NCBI GenBank assembly: GCA_016790435.1
Contig: JAEUPE010000263.1
Coordinates: 1 to 52,717, forward strand
Source of the DNA: Rubrivivax sp.
GTDB lineage: Bacteria; Pseudomonadota; Gammaproteobacteria; Burkholderiales; Burkholderiaceae_C
DNA length: 52,717 bases
Direction of reading: 5' to 3'
The notes beneath the pieces were generated by a model that made no database searches, had not been told where the DNA came from, and was given only the letters and a program-made list of their open reading frames with translations. Positions 17,628-27,311 of this stretch are shown here, one piece after another (position 1 is the stretch's first letter; every line of letters starts with the position of its first letter). Position numbers and translations under genes: made by a program.

Positions 17628-19751
17628 CTAGGCCGCCGCGTGCCCACGCAACCACTGCAGCAGTTGCGGTTCGGGCATCGGGTGCGCGAGCAGGTGGCCT
17701 TGCAGCGCGTCGCAGCCCATCGCCTGCACAGCCTCGCGTTGCGGGGCGGTCTCCACGCCCTCCGCCACCACCTGCAGGCCGAGGCCGTGGCCCATCTGCA
17801 CGATGGCGCGGGCGATGGCCATCGAACCTGCGTCCTCGGGCAGCCCGGCGATGAAGCTGCGGTCGATCTTCAGCCGGTGCAAAGGCAGGTCCTTCAGGTG
17901 CGCGAGCGAGGTGTAGCCGGTGCCGAAGTCGTCCACCGTGATCGTCACGCCCATCTCGCGCAGCCGCGCCAGCGCGCTGCGCACTTCGCCGAGATCGGAC
18001 ATCAGCATGCGCTCGGTCAGCTCGAGCTCGAGCATCGAACCTTCGGCACCGGAGGCCTCCAACGCCTGGGCCACCATGTCGGCAAAACCGGGCGTCTGGA
18101 ACTGCAGCATGGCAAGGTTCACCGCCACCGGCACGGCGACGCCCTGCCCTAGCGCCGCGCTGGCACGCCAGCGCACCGCCGCGGCCAAAGCCTCCTTGAG
18201 CACCCAGGTGCCAATGGGCAGGATCAGCCGGCGCGCCTCGGCCAGCGGGATGAACTCGTCCGGCCCCACCAACCCGCGCTGCGGGTGCGCCCAGCGCACC
18301 AGCGCCTCCACGCCAAGCAGTCTGCTGGCGCTGGCCGGCGCCCGACCGCCCAGGCCGGCCGGCCCAAGCGCCGCCTGCGGCTGGAAGTGCAGCACGAACT
18401 CGCTCTGCCGCACGGCCAGCGCCAGCCGGCTCTCGAGCGCCAGTTCGGCAAGGGCCGCCTCGGCCATGCCGGGCTCGAAGAAGCGGCAGCGCGCGCGGCC
18501 CCCCGATTTTGCGCGGTACATCGCCTGGTCGGCGTGCTGGATCAGTTCGGCCGACGTGACGGCATCCTGCGGGAACATGGCCACACCGATCGAGGGCGTC
18601 ACTGAGACCGAGACGCCGCCAGCCATCAACGGCTCACCGATCGTCGCCAACAGCCGCGCCCCCACCTCGGCCACCGCGGGCGCGCCGGCGCGCGGCGCCA
18701 GCAGCACCAGGAACTCGTCGCCGCCGAAGCGTGCCACCGTGTCGCCCATGCGCAGCGCATCGGTGATGCGCTGCGCCACCGTCTTCAGCAGCGTGTCGCC
18801 GACGCCGTGGCCGAGCGAGTCGTTGATGCGCTTGAAGTGATCGAGGTCGATGAACATCAGCCCCAGCGACTCGCCGCTTGCGCGCGCCTCGGCCAGCCGC
18901 CGCTCCAGGCGCTCGACGAAGGCGAGCCGGTTGGGCAGGCCGGTGAGCGCGTCGTGGTGCGCGTGGTGGTGAATGCGCTGCTCGGCCTGCAGGCGGTCAC
19001 GGATGTCGCGCACGATGGTCAGGCGCTGCTGCTCGCCCTGGTGCTGCATCGTGCGCACGATGAACTGCACGGGGATGCGCGTGCCGTCCTTGTGCAGCGC
19101 CACGCTGTCGTAGCGCGTCTCCGGCGCGGCGGCGATGACCTCGGCCACCTTCTGCTGCGCCTCCGGCGCGATGAACTCCAGCGTCAGCCGGCCCAGCATC
19201 TCGTCCATCGTGTAGCCCAGCAGGTTCAACAGCGGCGGGTTCACGTCGGTGATGTAGCCGCCCTTGTGGAAAACGATGCCCTCCTCACTGGCGTGCATGA
19301 ACTTGGCCAGCCGCTCCTCGCTCTCGCGCAGCGCCGCCTCGGCGCGCCGGTGGTGCGTGATGTCGGTGATGAGCACGAAGGCCCCGACGCTGCGACCGCC
19401 CGCTTCGACATGCGGCAGCAGGCGCACCTCGACGACGCGCGTGATGCCGTCGGCGCCGGCCACCTCGCGCTCGTAGGCGGCAGCGGTCTGCTGCTCGATG
19501 ACGCTGTGGCGGTAGGGCTCGATGCGTGCCGCGGCTTCGTCGCCGATGACGGCGGCCAGCGTGCGCCCGATGATGTTGCGCTCGTCGAAGCCGAACATCT
19601 CGGCATAGCGCCGGTTGGCCATCCGGCACGTGCGGCCCTCGGCCTCGTAGTACGCGATGGCCACGGGCACGGTGTTGGCCAGCAGGCGCAGGTGCTCGAG
19701 CTCGGCACGAAGGCGCGCGAGGCCGTCGTCGTCGACCCTGTCGTCGGGCAT
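17628..19751 (-). CDS. PAS-PAS-GGDEF-EAL c-di-GMP signalling protein
   Basis: A 707-residue cytosolic protein without clear membrane segments. Two PAS domains occupy about residues 15-140 (YYEAEGRTCRMANRRYAEMFG) and 150-270 (GYITDVNPPLLNLLGY). The GGDEF domain (about 280-440) has HDALTGLPNRLAF, an intact RFGGDEF active site, and an RMGD inhibitory I-site five residues before it. The EAL domain (about 450-700) has EALVRW, ELTE, VDDFGTGYTSL, KIDRSF and AEGVE. Both activities look intact. A Gly/Ala/Pro insert of about 15 residues sits between HFQPQ and EALVRW. The ATG at 19751 is 11 bases from the upstream udg stop; a TTG overlapping that stop is an alternative. Confidence 0.93.
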   Translation of the reverse strand: MPDDRVDDDGLARLRAELEHLRLLANTVPVAIAYYEAEGRTCRMANRRYAEMFGFDERNIIGRTLAAVIGDEAAARIEPYRHSVIEQQTAAAYEREVAGADGITRVVEVRLLPHVEAGGRSVGAFVLITDITHHRRAEAALRESEERLAKFMHASEEGIVFHKGGYITDVNPPLLNLLGYTMDEMLGRLTLEFIAPEAQQKVAEVIAAAPETRYDSVALHKDGTRIPVQFIVRTMQHQGEQQRLTIVRDIRDRLQAEQRIHHHAHHDALTGLPNRLAFVERLERRLAEARASGESLGLMFIDLDHFKRINDSLGHGVGDTLLKTVAQRITDALRMGDTVARFGGDEFLVLLAPRAGAPAVAEVGARLLATIGEPLMAGGVSVSVTPSIGVAMFPQDAVTSAELIQHADQAMYRAKSGGRARCRFFEPGMAEAALAELALESRLALAVRQSEFVLHFQPQAALGPAGLGGRAPASASRLLGVEALVRWAHPQRGLVGPDEFIPLAEARRLILPIGTWVLKEALAAAVRWRASAALGQGVAVPVAVNLAMLQFQTPGFADMVAQALEASGAEGSMLELELTERMLMSDLGEVRSALARLREMGVTITVDDFGTGYTSLAHLKDLPLHRLKIDRSFIAGLPEDAGSMAIARAIVQMGHGLGLQVVAEGVETAPQREAVQAMGCDALQGHLLAHPMPEPQLLQWLRGHAAA

Positions 19752-19762
19752 GCCGGAGCCGT

Positions 19763-20653
19763 TCAACGCTGCTGCTCCGTGCCGGAGCCGACCGCCCCGG
19801 AAGCGGCCGCGTCCATCAGGTCGGCCGCCAGGCACAGGTCTTCCCATGCGCGCGCCTTGTCAGGCAGGTTGCGCAGCAGGTAGGCCGGGTGATAGGTCAC
19901 GACGAGCGGCACGCCCTGATAGCGATGCGGCCGGCCGCGCAGGCGACCGATCGGCTCGCTCGTGCGCAGCAGAGCCTGCACCGCAAAGCGGCCCATCGCA
20001 AGGATGATGCGCGGCTGCACGAGCTGGATCTGGCGCACGAGGAAGGGCTCGCAGCGCTGCATCTCGTCGGGCTGCGGGTTGCGGTTGCCGGGCGGGCGGC
20101 ACTTGAGCGTGTTGGCGATGAAGACGCGCTCGGCCGGCTCACCCTTGGCCGAGCGGTCGAGGCCAAGCGCCCGCAGCATCGAGTCGAGCAACTGGCCGGC
20201 GGCGCCGACGAAGGGCTCGCCCTGCTCGTCTTCCTGTGCCCCCGGGGCCTCGCCGACGATCATCCAGTGCGCCCGTGGATGGCCGACACCGAAGACGGTC
20301 TGCTTGCGGCTTTCACACAAGCGGCAAGCACGGCAGTCGGTGACCGCCTCGCGCAGGGCCGGCCAGTCGAGACCGGCCACGGCTTCGATGGCTGTAGCGT
20401 CCGGTCGGGCCGCGGCGGGGGCCGCGGGGGACGGCTGCGCCAGGGCAGCGGCGCCTTGCGGCGCCATCTCACTGGGAGCGTCGTGCATCGGCACGGGCGT
20501 AGCTGACGGTTCGCCTGCGAAAGGTTCGGCCAATGGCGACTCGGTCACACCGGCGGCGCGTCCCTTCGCCAGTTGTGTGGACGAACCGGCCGGCGGCCAG
20601 ACACGCAGCCCCATCTCGCGCAGCATCTCGCGCTGGCGGTCACTCCAGGGCAT
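19763..20653 (-). CDS. Uracil-DNA glycosylase, family 4 (Fe-S)
   Basis: Removes uracil from DNA. The 296-residue protein has an Ala/Pro-rich N-terminal extension of about 100 residues, then the family-4 core. Cluster ligands are visible as CRAC and, later, two Cys separated by 15 residues (CRPPGN...MQRC). The active-site motif is GEAPGAQEDEQGEPFVG near residue 153, and the second motif is YHPAYLLR near the end. The ATG at 20653 gives MPWSDRQREMLREMG. It overlaps the 3' end of rimI by 14 bases, and the order tsaB-rimI-udg suggests one operon. Confidence 0.93.
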   Translation of the reverse strand: MPWSDRQREMLREMGLRVWPPAGSSTQLAKGRAAGVTESPLAEPFAGEPSATPVPMHDAPSEMAPQGAAALAQPSPAAPAAARPDATAIEAVAGLDWPALREAVTDCRACRLCESRKQTVFGVGHPRAHWMIVGEAPGAQEDEQGEPFVGAAGQLLDSMLRALGLDRSAKGEPAERVFIANTLKCRPPGNRNPQPDEMQRCEPFLVRQIQLVQPRIILAMGRFAVQALLRTSEPIGRLRGRPHRYQGVPLVVTYHPAYLLRNLPDKARAWEDLCLAADLMDAAASGAVGSGTEQQR

Positions 20654-21176
20654 CGGACTCCCCCATCGAGGTGGCGGAAGCGAGCGGCGGCGCACCTGCG
20701 CGCTCGAGGCCGCGACGCATGACCACCGCGTCCTCGCGCCCACGCACGGCCGGGTAGTAGCCGCGCCGCAGCCCGACTTCGTCGAAGCCCAGCCTGGTGT
20801 AGAGCGCGCGCGCGCGCAGGTTGCTCGCCCGTACTTCCAGCCACACCGTGGGCAGGGCCCGCGCCCGCGCTTGCACCATCACCGCTTCAAGCAGCGCCGA
20901 GCCGTGGCCGCGCCCCTGCGCGGCCGGCGCCACGGTGACGTTAAGCAGGTGCAACTCCTCGACACCCTCCATGGCGACGAAGTAGCCGATCAGGCCAGCG
21001 CCGACCAGCACCTCGGCCAGGTGGCCCGCCGCGAGCGAGTCGACGAAGTTGCCCTGGCTCCAGGGATGGCTGTAGGCCTGGACCTCGATCGCCATCACGG
21101 CGGCGAGATCGGCCACCATCATCGGGCGCCGCGTGAGCCGGTCGTTCGAGAGGCCGTCGTTCGCGAGCGCGTTCAT
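20640..21176 (-). CDS. rimI: Ribosomal protein-alanine N-acetyltransferase RimI
   Basis: A GNAT acetyltransferase of 178 residues that acetylates the N-terminus of ribosomal protein S18 in E. coli. It shows the RimI start of the GNAT fold (AIEVQAYSHPWSQGNF), the acetyl-CoA loop VAPAAQGRGHGSALLEA around residue 90, and WLEVRASNLRARALYTRLGF, the diagnostic RimI segment. Its ATG overlaps the tsaB stop by four bases. The pairing with tsaB is widely conserved. The last ~25 residues are an Ala/Ser-rich tail overlapping the glycosylase gene. Confidence 0.93.
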   Translation of the reverse strand: MNALANDGLSNDRLTRRPMMVADLAAVMAIEVQAYSHPWSQGNFVDSLAAGHLAEVLVGAGLIGYFVAMEGVEELHLLNVTVAPAAQGRGHGSALLEAVMVQARARALPTVWLEVRASNLRARALYTRLGFDEVGLRRGYYPAVRGREDAVVMRRGLERAGAPPLASATSMGESDALE

Positions 21177-21970
21177 GTGGCGCCTCCGGATCCTCCGCTG
21201 CGGAGGACCGCTGCGCCGGTGCTGGCCGACGGCGCGGCGGCGGCTTTCACTGCCGCGCGTTCGGCCGTCGTGAGCGCCACCTTGTCGCGCAGGTACAGCG
21301 GCAGCGCCTGCGCCGCGTCGACGGCGGCCCCGGCCGCGAAGGCCTGGCGCGCCAGGCGCAGAAGGGCGCGGGCACGGTCGTTCTCGTCGGGCCGAGGAAT
21401 CGACCCCGTGGGTTGGTGCAGACGTGAGCCGAAGGCGTGGAGCGCGGAGCCGGCCAGAACGTGCAGCGAACGCGCCTCCTGCTCCAGCACGGCGTTCCAG
21501 TCCGCCAGCGCATAGAGGGCTGCCCGGCGCAGCGTGCGCCAACCGGCGGCGCCGTGCTCGTACACGCCAGCGTAGATCTCGTCCATGCGTGCGTCCATCG
21601 CCACGGCCGCCACGCACGCGTCGTCGCGCGCTGCCGGCGTTTCGAGCGCGTCCTCGGCCACGATGAGCAGGCTGTCCAGCGGCAGCAGCGGCCGCGCCAG
21701 GCCGAAACCCAGCCCCTGCGCCACGGCGCAACTCGTGCGAAGACCGGTGAACGCACCGGGCCCCTGGCCAAAGGCGATGGCCTCGAGGTCCGCAAGTGCG
21801 AGGCCCGCGCGTTCCAGCACCGCATCGATCTGCGGCAGCAACTGCGCCGAGGCGGCGCTGCCGCCGGGTCCGATCCATGTGGACAACCCGCGTGGCCCAC
21901 AGGCCGCCACGGCCAGGATCTCGGTACTGGTGTCGAAGGCCAGCAGCGGCCTCTCTTGCGGCGTTGCCAT
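21173..21970 (-). CDS. tsaB: tRNA threonylcarbamoyladenosine biosynthesis protein TsaB
   Basis: Partner of TsaD/TsaE in making t6A37 in ANN-decoding tRNAs. The 265-residue ASKHA-fold protein begins LLAFDTSTEILAVA and contains AIAFGQGPGAFTGLRTSCAVAQGLG near residue 65, both diagnostic. The ATG at 21970 is preferred over the TTG codon just before it. The last four bases overlap rimI. The Sua5-type protein at 24.5 kb catalyses the preceding step of the same modification. Confidence 0.94.
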   Translation of the reverse strand: MATPQERPLLAFDTSTEILAVAACGPRGLSTWIGPGGSAASAQLLPQIDAVLERAGLALADLEAIAFGQGPGAFTGLRTSCAVAQGLGFGLARPLLPLDSLLIVAEDALETPAARDDACVAAVAMDARMDEIYAGVYEHGAAGWRTLRRAALYALADWNAVLEQEARSLHVLAGSALHAFGSRLHQPTGSIPRPDENDRARALLRLARQAFAAGAAVDAAQALPLYLRDKVALTTAERAAVKAAAAPSASTGAAVLRSGGSGGAT

Positions 21971-22002
21971 CAACCACCCACCGTCCCAGGCCTGCCCCGA
22001 GC

Positions 22003-22989
22003 TCAGCGCGCCACGCCAACGGCGAGGCGGCGCCAGTCGACCGCGCCGCTGCCCACCAGCAGGCCGAGCGTCACGCAGGCCAGGCCCATGAGCGCCGATG
22101 GAGCGAGTGGTTCACCGAGCAGCGGCACCGCCGCCAACGCGGCCAGGGGCGGCACGATGGCCGTGAACATCGTTGTGCGCACCGGTCCGTAGTGCGACAC
22201 CACCTGGGTGAAGGCCACACCCGCCACGAGCATGGCGAGGCCACCTTGGTAGATGGCCTGGAAAGCCAGTTCGCCAAAGGGTGCGCTGGCGAGTCGGGAG
22301 TCCACCCAGCCCGCCAGCACCGCCAGCGGGTACGCGGGCACCATCAGCACCAGCGCCACCAGCGCAATGGCGGCTGTGGCCTGCAGCGCGCCAATGCGCC
22401 AGCGCCGGCACAACACGCCATAGACAGCCCAGGCCATGCTGGCCATGATGAACAGCAGGTCACCCCGCCAGGTGCCCTGGCCGCCGAGGGCCTCCAGCAG
22501 ACTGGCGCCTGCGACCGCGGCACCGCCAGCCAGGATCAACGAAAGCCCGGCGACCCGCGGCAGCGTGAGGCGCTCGCCCAGCAGGAGGAGCGCACCGAGC
22601 GTGCTCCACAAGGGCAAGCTGCCCGGCAACAGCACGGCCGCGTGTGAGGCTGGGGCGAGGAAGAAGCCACTGTAGGCCAGCAGGCTGTAGCCGATGCCGC
22701 CGGTGAGGCCCAGCGCCAGCGCACGCCGCAGCGCCACGCGGCCGGCCGCCGCCGCATCCACGCCTGCTGCGAGGCCCAGCCGCAGCGCGTGGCGGTAGTG
22801 CCAGGCCAACGGCAACACCACGAGGCCCGAGAAGGTGAAGCGAAGCCATGCGATGTCGAACGGCGTCAGCGTGGCGCGCGCACTGCCACGCGCGACGAGG
22901 ATGAAGCTGATCCAGATGAGCAGCACGGCCAGGGCGCACAGCCTGGCCGTCGTGGCCCCGGGCGCGGTCGACGGCGGAGTCACGGGCAT
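22003..22989 (-). CDS. EamA/DMT-family transporter
   Basis: A 328-residue inner-membrane protein with about ten hydrophobic helices in two repeats, typical of drug/metabolite exporters (EamA). The first repeat opens AVLLIWISFILVARGSA and includes LPGSLPLWSTLGALLLLGERL, the conserved end of the EamA unit. The second repeat ends FTAIVPPLAALAAVPLLGEPL. The substrate is unknown. The gene is divergent to the SemiSWEET gene and ends 32 bases before tsaB starts. Confidence 0.88.
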   Translation of the reverse strand: MPVTPPSTAPGATTARLCALAVLLIWISFILVARGSARATLTPFDIAWLRFTFSGLVVLPLAWHYRHALRLGLAAGVDAAAAGRVALRRALALGLTGGIGYSLLAYSGFFLAPASHAAVLLPGSLPLWSTLGALLLLGERLTLPRVAGLSLILAGGAAVAGASLLEALGGQGTWRGDLLFIMASMAWAVYGVLCRRWRIGALQATAAIALVALVLMVPAYPLAVLAGWVDSRLASAPFGELAFQAIYQGGLAMLVAGVAFTQVVSHYGPVRTTMFTAIVPPLAALAAVPLLGEPLAPSALMGLACVTLGLLVGSGAVDWRRLAVGVAR

Positions 22990-23054
22990 GCGGGCAGTTT
23001 AGCCGTGCGATCATGGGCCGCGCCGCCTTCATGCGCCTCCCCGCCCCTCACGCC

Positions 23055-23378
23055 ATGACCCTGATGACCCTGCCCGACACCGTGGGCTACCTGGCCGCAC
23101 TGCTCACCACTTCGTCGTTCGTGCCGCAGGCGGTGCTGACGCTGCGAACCCGTGACGTGAGCGGCATCTCGCTGTCGATGTACAGCGCCTTCACGCTCGG
23201 CGTGGCGCTGTGGCTGCTCTACGGCATCGCCATCGGCGAGTGGCCCGTCATCATCGCCAACGTCGTGACGCTGGCCCTGGCAGCGACCATCCTGGTCACC
23301 AAGGTGCGTGTGGAGCGAACCCGGGCCGGCGGGGTGTCTCCGGCGGCAGCAGGCGAGGGTGGCGACCATCCGCGCTGA
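23055..23378 (+). CDS. SemiSWEET-type PQ-loop sugar transporter
   Basis: A 107-residue membrane protein with three predicted helices: VGYLAALLTTSSFVPQ, SLSMYSAFTLGVALWLLYGI and WPVIIANVVTLALAATILV. The PQ-loop motif FVPQAVLTLRTRDVSGIS lies in the first repeat, as in bacterial SemiSWEETs, which act as dimers. A sugar substrate is inferred from the family. Starts at 23013 or 23064 are possible; 23055 was chosen because it removes an unlikely leader. It converges with the SGNH lipoprotein gene, 27 bases apart. Confidence 0.85.
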   Translation: MTLMTLPDTVGYLAALLTTSSFVPQAVLTLRTRDVSGISLSMYSAFTLGVALWLLYGIAIGEWPVIIANVVTLALAATILVTKVRVERTRAGGVSPAAAGEGGDHPR

Positions 23379-23405
23379 CGCGCGGGGCGCCTTCTTCGGG
23401 TTGCC

Positions 23406-24410
23406 TCAGAAGGGATTGCGCTGCGCCCGGGTGATCGCGAGCGACGCCACCTCGGACTGACCGCGCGAGGACAGAAGGACGTCGCCGGCCCACAACCAGG
23501 TGGTGGGGTTGGCATCCGCCACCAACGTGTTGTTGGTGCAGCTCGGTGGCGGCGTCGCGCACGCCACGTCGGTGGTGTTGGCAACGACGAAGCTGGCCGG
23601 AGAGCGATTGATGGCGAGGATGCGCTGATCGGTCTGCGCAAGGGCCACGTAGCGGCCGTCGATGAGGATGGTGACGCCCAGCCGCTCGTTGAACGTCGAC
23701 GACAGGCGCGAGAGCACGCCGGCCCGATCGCTGCCCGGATTGGCGGCGTTCGCCTTGACCGCGAACGGCGAGTAGCCCAGGTCCGGGATGTTCGACACCA
23801 CCACCTTGGCGCCCAGCGCGATGAGCCGGTTGACGATGAGCCCGGTGCGGTTGCCGCGCTCACGCACTTCGGCCAGCAGTGCCTCTTCGTTCGTGCCGTC
23901 ATACTGCCCGTACAGCTCGACGATGTCGTTGACACCGACCATGAGCGTGACGATGTCCTTGTCGCGGAACCCCCCGGCGGCGATTTGCGCGTCGACCTGC
24001 GCAGCCACCTCGGCGACGCGCGCGCCCGGTGCCGCCCAGCTGCGCGCTCGGATGTCGGTGGCGTTGTCGGGGTTGCACTCGGCGAACACGAAGCCGTAAT
24101 ACGCCGCCAGGGATTGGGCCCAGTTGGGCTGCAGCCGGCAGTCGATGAAGTCGTCGCTCGTGTCCTCGGCGGTGTTGTTGGCATTGATGCCGTTGATGCC
24201 GTAGTTGCGGCCCGTGGGTGCGTCGGCGGTGAGCGCGCTGGCCTCGTCGCCGAACGCGAACAGCCGCTCCGGCACGAACGGCTCGTACTGCGAGGTGCCG
24301 CCCCCGCACCCCGCCATCACGGCGAGCGCCGCGACCACGAAGGTCTTCAGCACTCCGGCAGTGGCACGCACGCGCCGCGCGCGCCGGTGGTTGGGCAGGG
24401 ACAGGAACAT
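23406..24410 (-). CDS. SGNH/GDSL-like lipoprotein with altered catalytic residues
   Basis: A 334-residue predicted lipoprotein (hydrophobic VLKTFVVAALAVMAGC, Cys near residue 35). The fold markers of SGNH hydrolases are present: block I LFAFGDEAS, a block II Gly in SWAAPGARVA, block III LMVGVNDIVELYG with the GxND Asn, and VVSNIPDLGYSPFA. Block I has Glu where the nucleophilic Ser normally follows Gly-Asp. The C-terminal block (WLWAGDVLLSSRGQ) lacks the usual Asp-x-x-His. It may be an inactive or differently acting family member. The substrate is unknown. Confidence 0.82.
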   Translation of the reverse strand: MFLSLPNHRRARRVRATAGVLKTFVVAALAVMAGCGGGTSQYEPFVPERLFAFGDEASALTADAPTGRNYGINGINANNTAEDTSDDFIDCRLQPNWAQSLAAYYGFVFAECNPDNATDIRARSWAAPGARVAEVAAQVDAQIAAGGFRDKDIVTLMVGVNDIVELYGQYDGTNEEALLAEVRERGNRTGLIVNRLIALGAKVVVSNIPDLGYSPFAVKANAANPGSDRAGVLSRLSSTFNERLGVTILIDGRYVALAQTDQRILAINRSPASFVVANTTDVACATPPPSCTNNTLVADANPTTWLWAGDVLLSSRGQSEVASLAITRAQRNPF

Positions 24411-24529
24411 CGGGACTCCGGGACAGGGATGCGGCGCGAGCGGGGCCATGATGAACTTGCTCGGACGGCAGAAGCAGTGAAGACAAGCGAAGAGCGGACT
24501 GTGGGGCGGCGCCTGGGCGGGACGCCTGC

Positions 24530-25516
24530 TCACGGGTCCAGGTGCGCCGAAGTGGCCGCTGCGGCGCGCGTGACGCGGTCGCGCACCCCTTCCCACTCCG
24601 GACCTGCGGGCAGCTCCTCCAGCCAGATGGTCGTGGCACCCGCCTCGTCGAACCCACGCAGCGCCGCAAACAACTCCCGCGCCGCGGCATCCGCTTCGCC
24701 TGGCATGCGCCGGTGCAGCCAACCTGCAGCAGGGGCGAGGCGGGAATATACCGCCACGCCTCGGCCGGCCGGCCCTGGCGCGGTCGCCACGCGGCGCGCC
24801 AGGGCTTCGCTGTCCAGCACCTGCAGCGCCGCCTTGGGCGCGTAGTGGGTCGGCAAGGTGCCCGAGGCCCGAGGTGAGTCGGCGTCACGCTCCGCCAGTG
24901 GCTGGCCGAGCACCGCCTCGATGCGCTCGCGCGTGAGCTGGCCCGGACGCAACAGCGCGGGCGGATCGCGCGTGCAATCGACGATGGCCGACTCGATGCC
25001 CACACCGCATGGGCCACCATCCAGCACGCGCAGTTGCGGACCGAACTCGGCGCGCACATGCTCGGCGCGGGTCGGGCTGACGCGGCCGAAGCGGTTCGCG
25101 CTGGGCACGGCCAGCCCGGGGACGCCGCGCGCCGCTGCCGCCTGCAACACGGCGAGCGCCATGGGATGCGAGGGCATCCGCAGACCGACGCTCGGCTGCC
25201 CCGCTGCCGCGGCCGTTGCGATGCCGGGCCTGCGGGGCACGATCAGCGTCAAGGGCCCGGGCCAGAAGGCGGCCATCAGGCGCAGGGCTGAGGCGGGCAA
25301 GTCGGCCGCGAATTGGGCCGCTGCCGCTGCGTCGCCCACATGAACGATGAGCGGGTGGTCCTCCGGCCGCCCTTTGGCAGAGAAGATGCGAGCCACGGCC
25401 GCATCGTCGTCGGCGCGGGCGGCAAGGCCATAGACGGTCTCGGTCGGGATGGCAACGAGCTCCCCGTGGGCGAGCGCATCGGCGGCTTCCTCGATCGCGG
25501 ACATTGTGGCCGCCAT
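24530..25516 (-). CDS. L-threonylcarbamoyladenylate synthase, Sua5 type
   Basis: Makes threonylcarbamoyl-AMP from Thr, bicarbonate and ATP, the first step of t6A37 synthesis that TsaB/D/E complete. The 328-residue protein has the YrdC domain (VAIPTETVYGLAARADD, FSAKGRPEDHPL, VPSANRFGRVSPT, GGPCGVGIESAIVD) to about residue 200. A C-terminal Sua5 domain follows, joined by the THYAPKAAL linker motif. The long form separates it from short TsaC. The ATG at 25516 follows GGAG that overlaps the purK stop, so it is probably co-transcribed with purEK. Confidence 0.93.
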   Translation of the reverse strand: MAATMSAIEEAADALAHGELVAIPTETVYGLAARADDDAAVARIFSAKGRPEDHPLIVHVGDAAAAAQFAADLPASALRLMAAFWPGPLTLIVPRRPGIATAAAAGQPSVGLRMPSHPMALAVLQAAAARGVPGLAVPSANRFGRVSPTRAEHVRAEFGPQLRVLDGGPCGVGIESAIVDCTRDPPALLRPGQLTRERIEAVLGQPLAERDADSPRASGTLPTHYAPKAALQVLDSEALARRVATAPGPAGRGVAVYSRLAPAAGWLHRRMPGEADAAARELFAALRGFDEAGATTIWLEELPAGPEWEGVRDRVTRAAAATSAHLDP

Positions 25517-25524
25517 GGTGCCGG

Positions 25525-26804
<1,280 letters not shown>

Positions 26805-26808
<4 letters not shown>

Positions 26809-27311
26809 CTCGGTGCGAGGTCCTGCGACATGGCGCGAGCAGCCTCTGTCTGGCGCGCCCGGAAGGCATGAAGGCGCCCTCGAAGGGCCGCGTCGTCGTG
26901 TGCGAGCATGGCTGCAGTGAACAACGCGGCATTCGCCGCGCCGGCCGTGCCGATGGCGAACGTGGCCACCGGGATGCCCTTGGGCATCTGGACGATCGAG
27001 TACAGCGAGTCGATGCCGTTCAGGTGCCGGCCTGGCACGGGCACGCCAAGGACCGGGACCGTGGTCTTCGCGGCGAGCATGCCCGGCAGGTGCGCCGCGC
27101 CACCCGCACCGGCGATGATCGCCCGCAGCCCACGCGCCTCGGCCTGCTCGGCAAAGCGGAACATGTCGTCGGGCATGCGATGAGCGGAGACGACCTGGGC
27201 CTCGTATGCGACGCCCAGATCGGTGAGGATCTCGGCCGCTGAGCGAAGGGTGTCCCAGTCGGAGGAGGAGCCCATTAGGAGGGCGACTTGAGGATTGGAC
27301 TGAACAGTCAC
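26805..27311 (-). CDS. purE: N5-CAIR mutase PurE
   Basis: Interconverts N5-CAIR and CAIR, acting on the product of PurK. The 168-residue protein has the class I signature [12 protein letters not shown], the [11 protein letters not shown] loop with the catalytic His, and [35 protein letters not shown] is also typical. No ATG exists before the MGSSSDW motif, so translation most likely starts at GTG 27311, which overlaps the stop of the preceding gene (GTGA). Its translation therefore probably depends on ribosomes leaving that unusual upstream gene. Confidence 0.96.
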
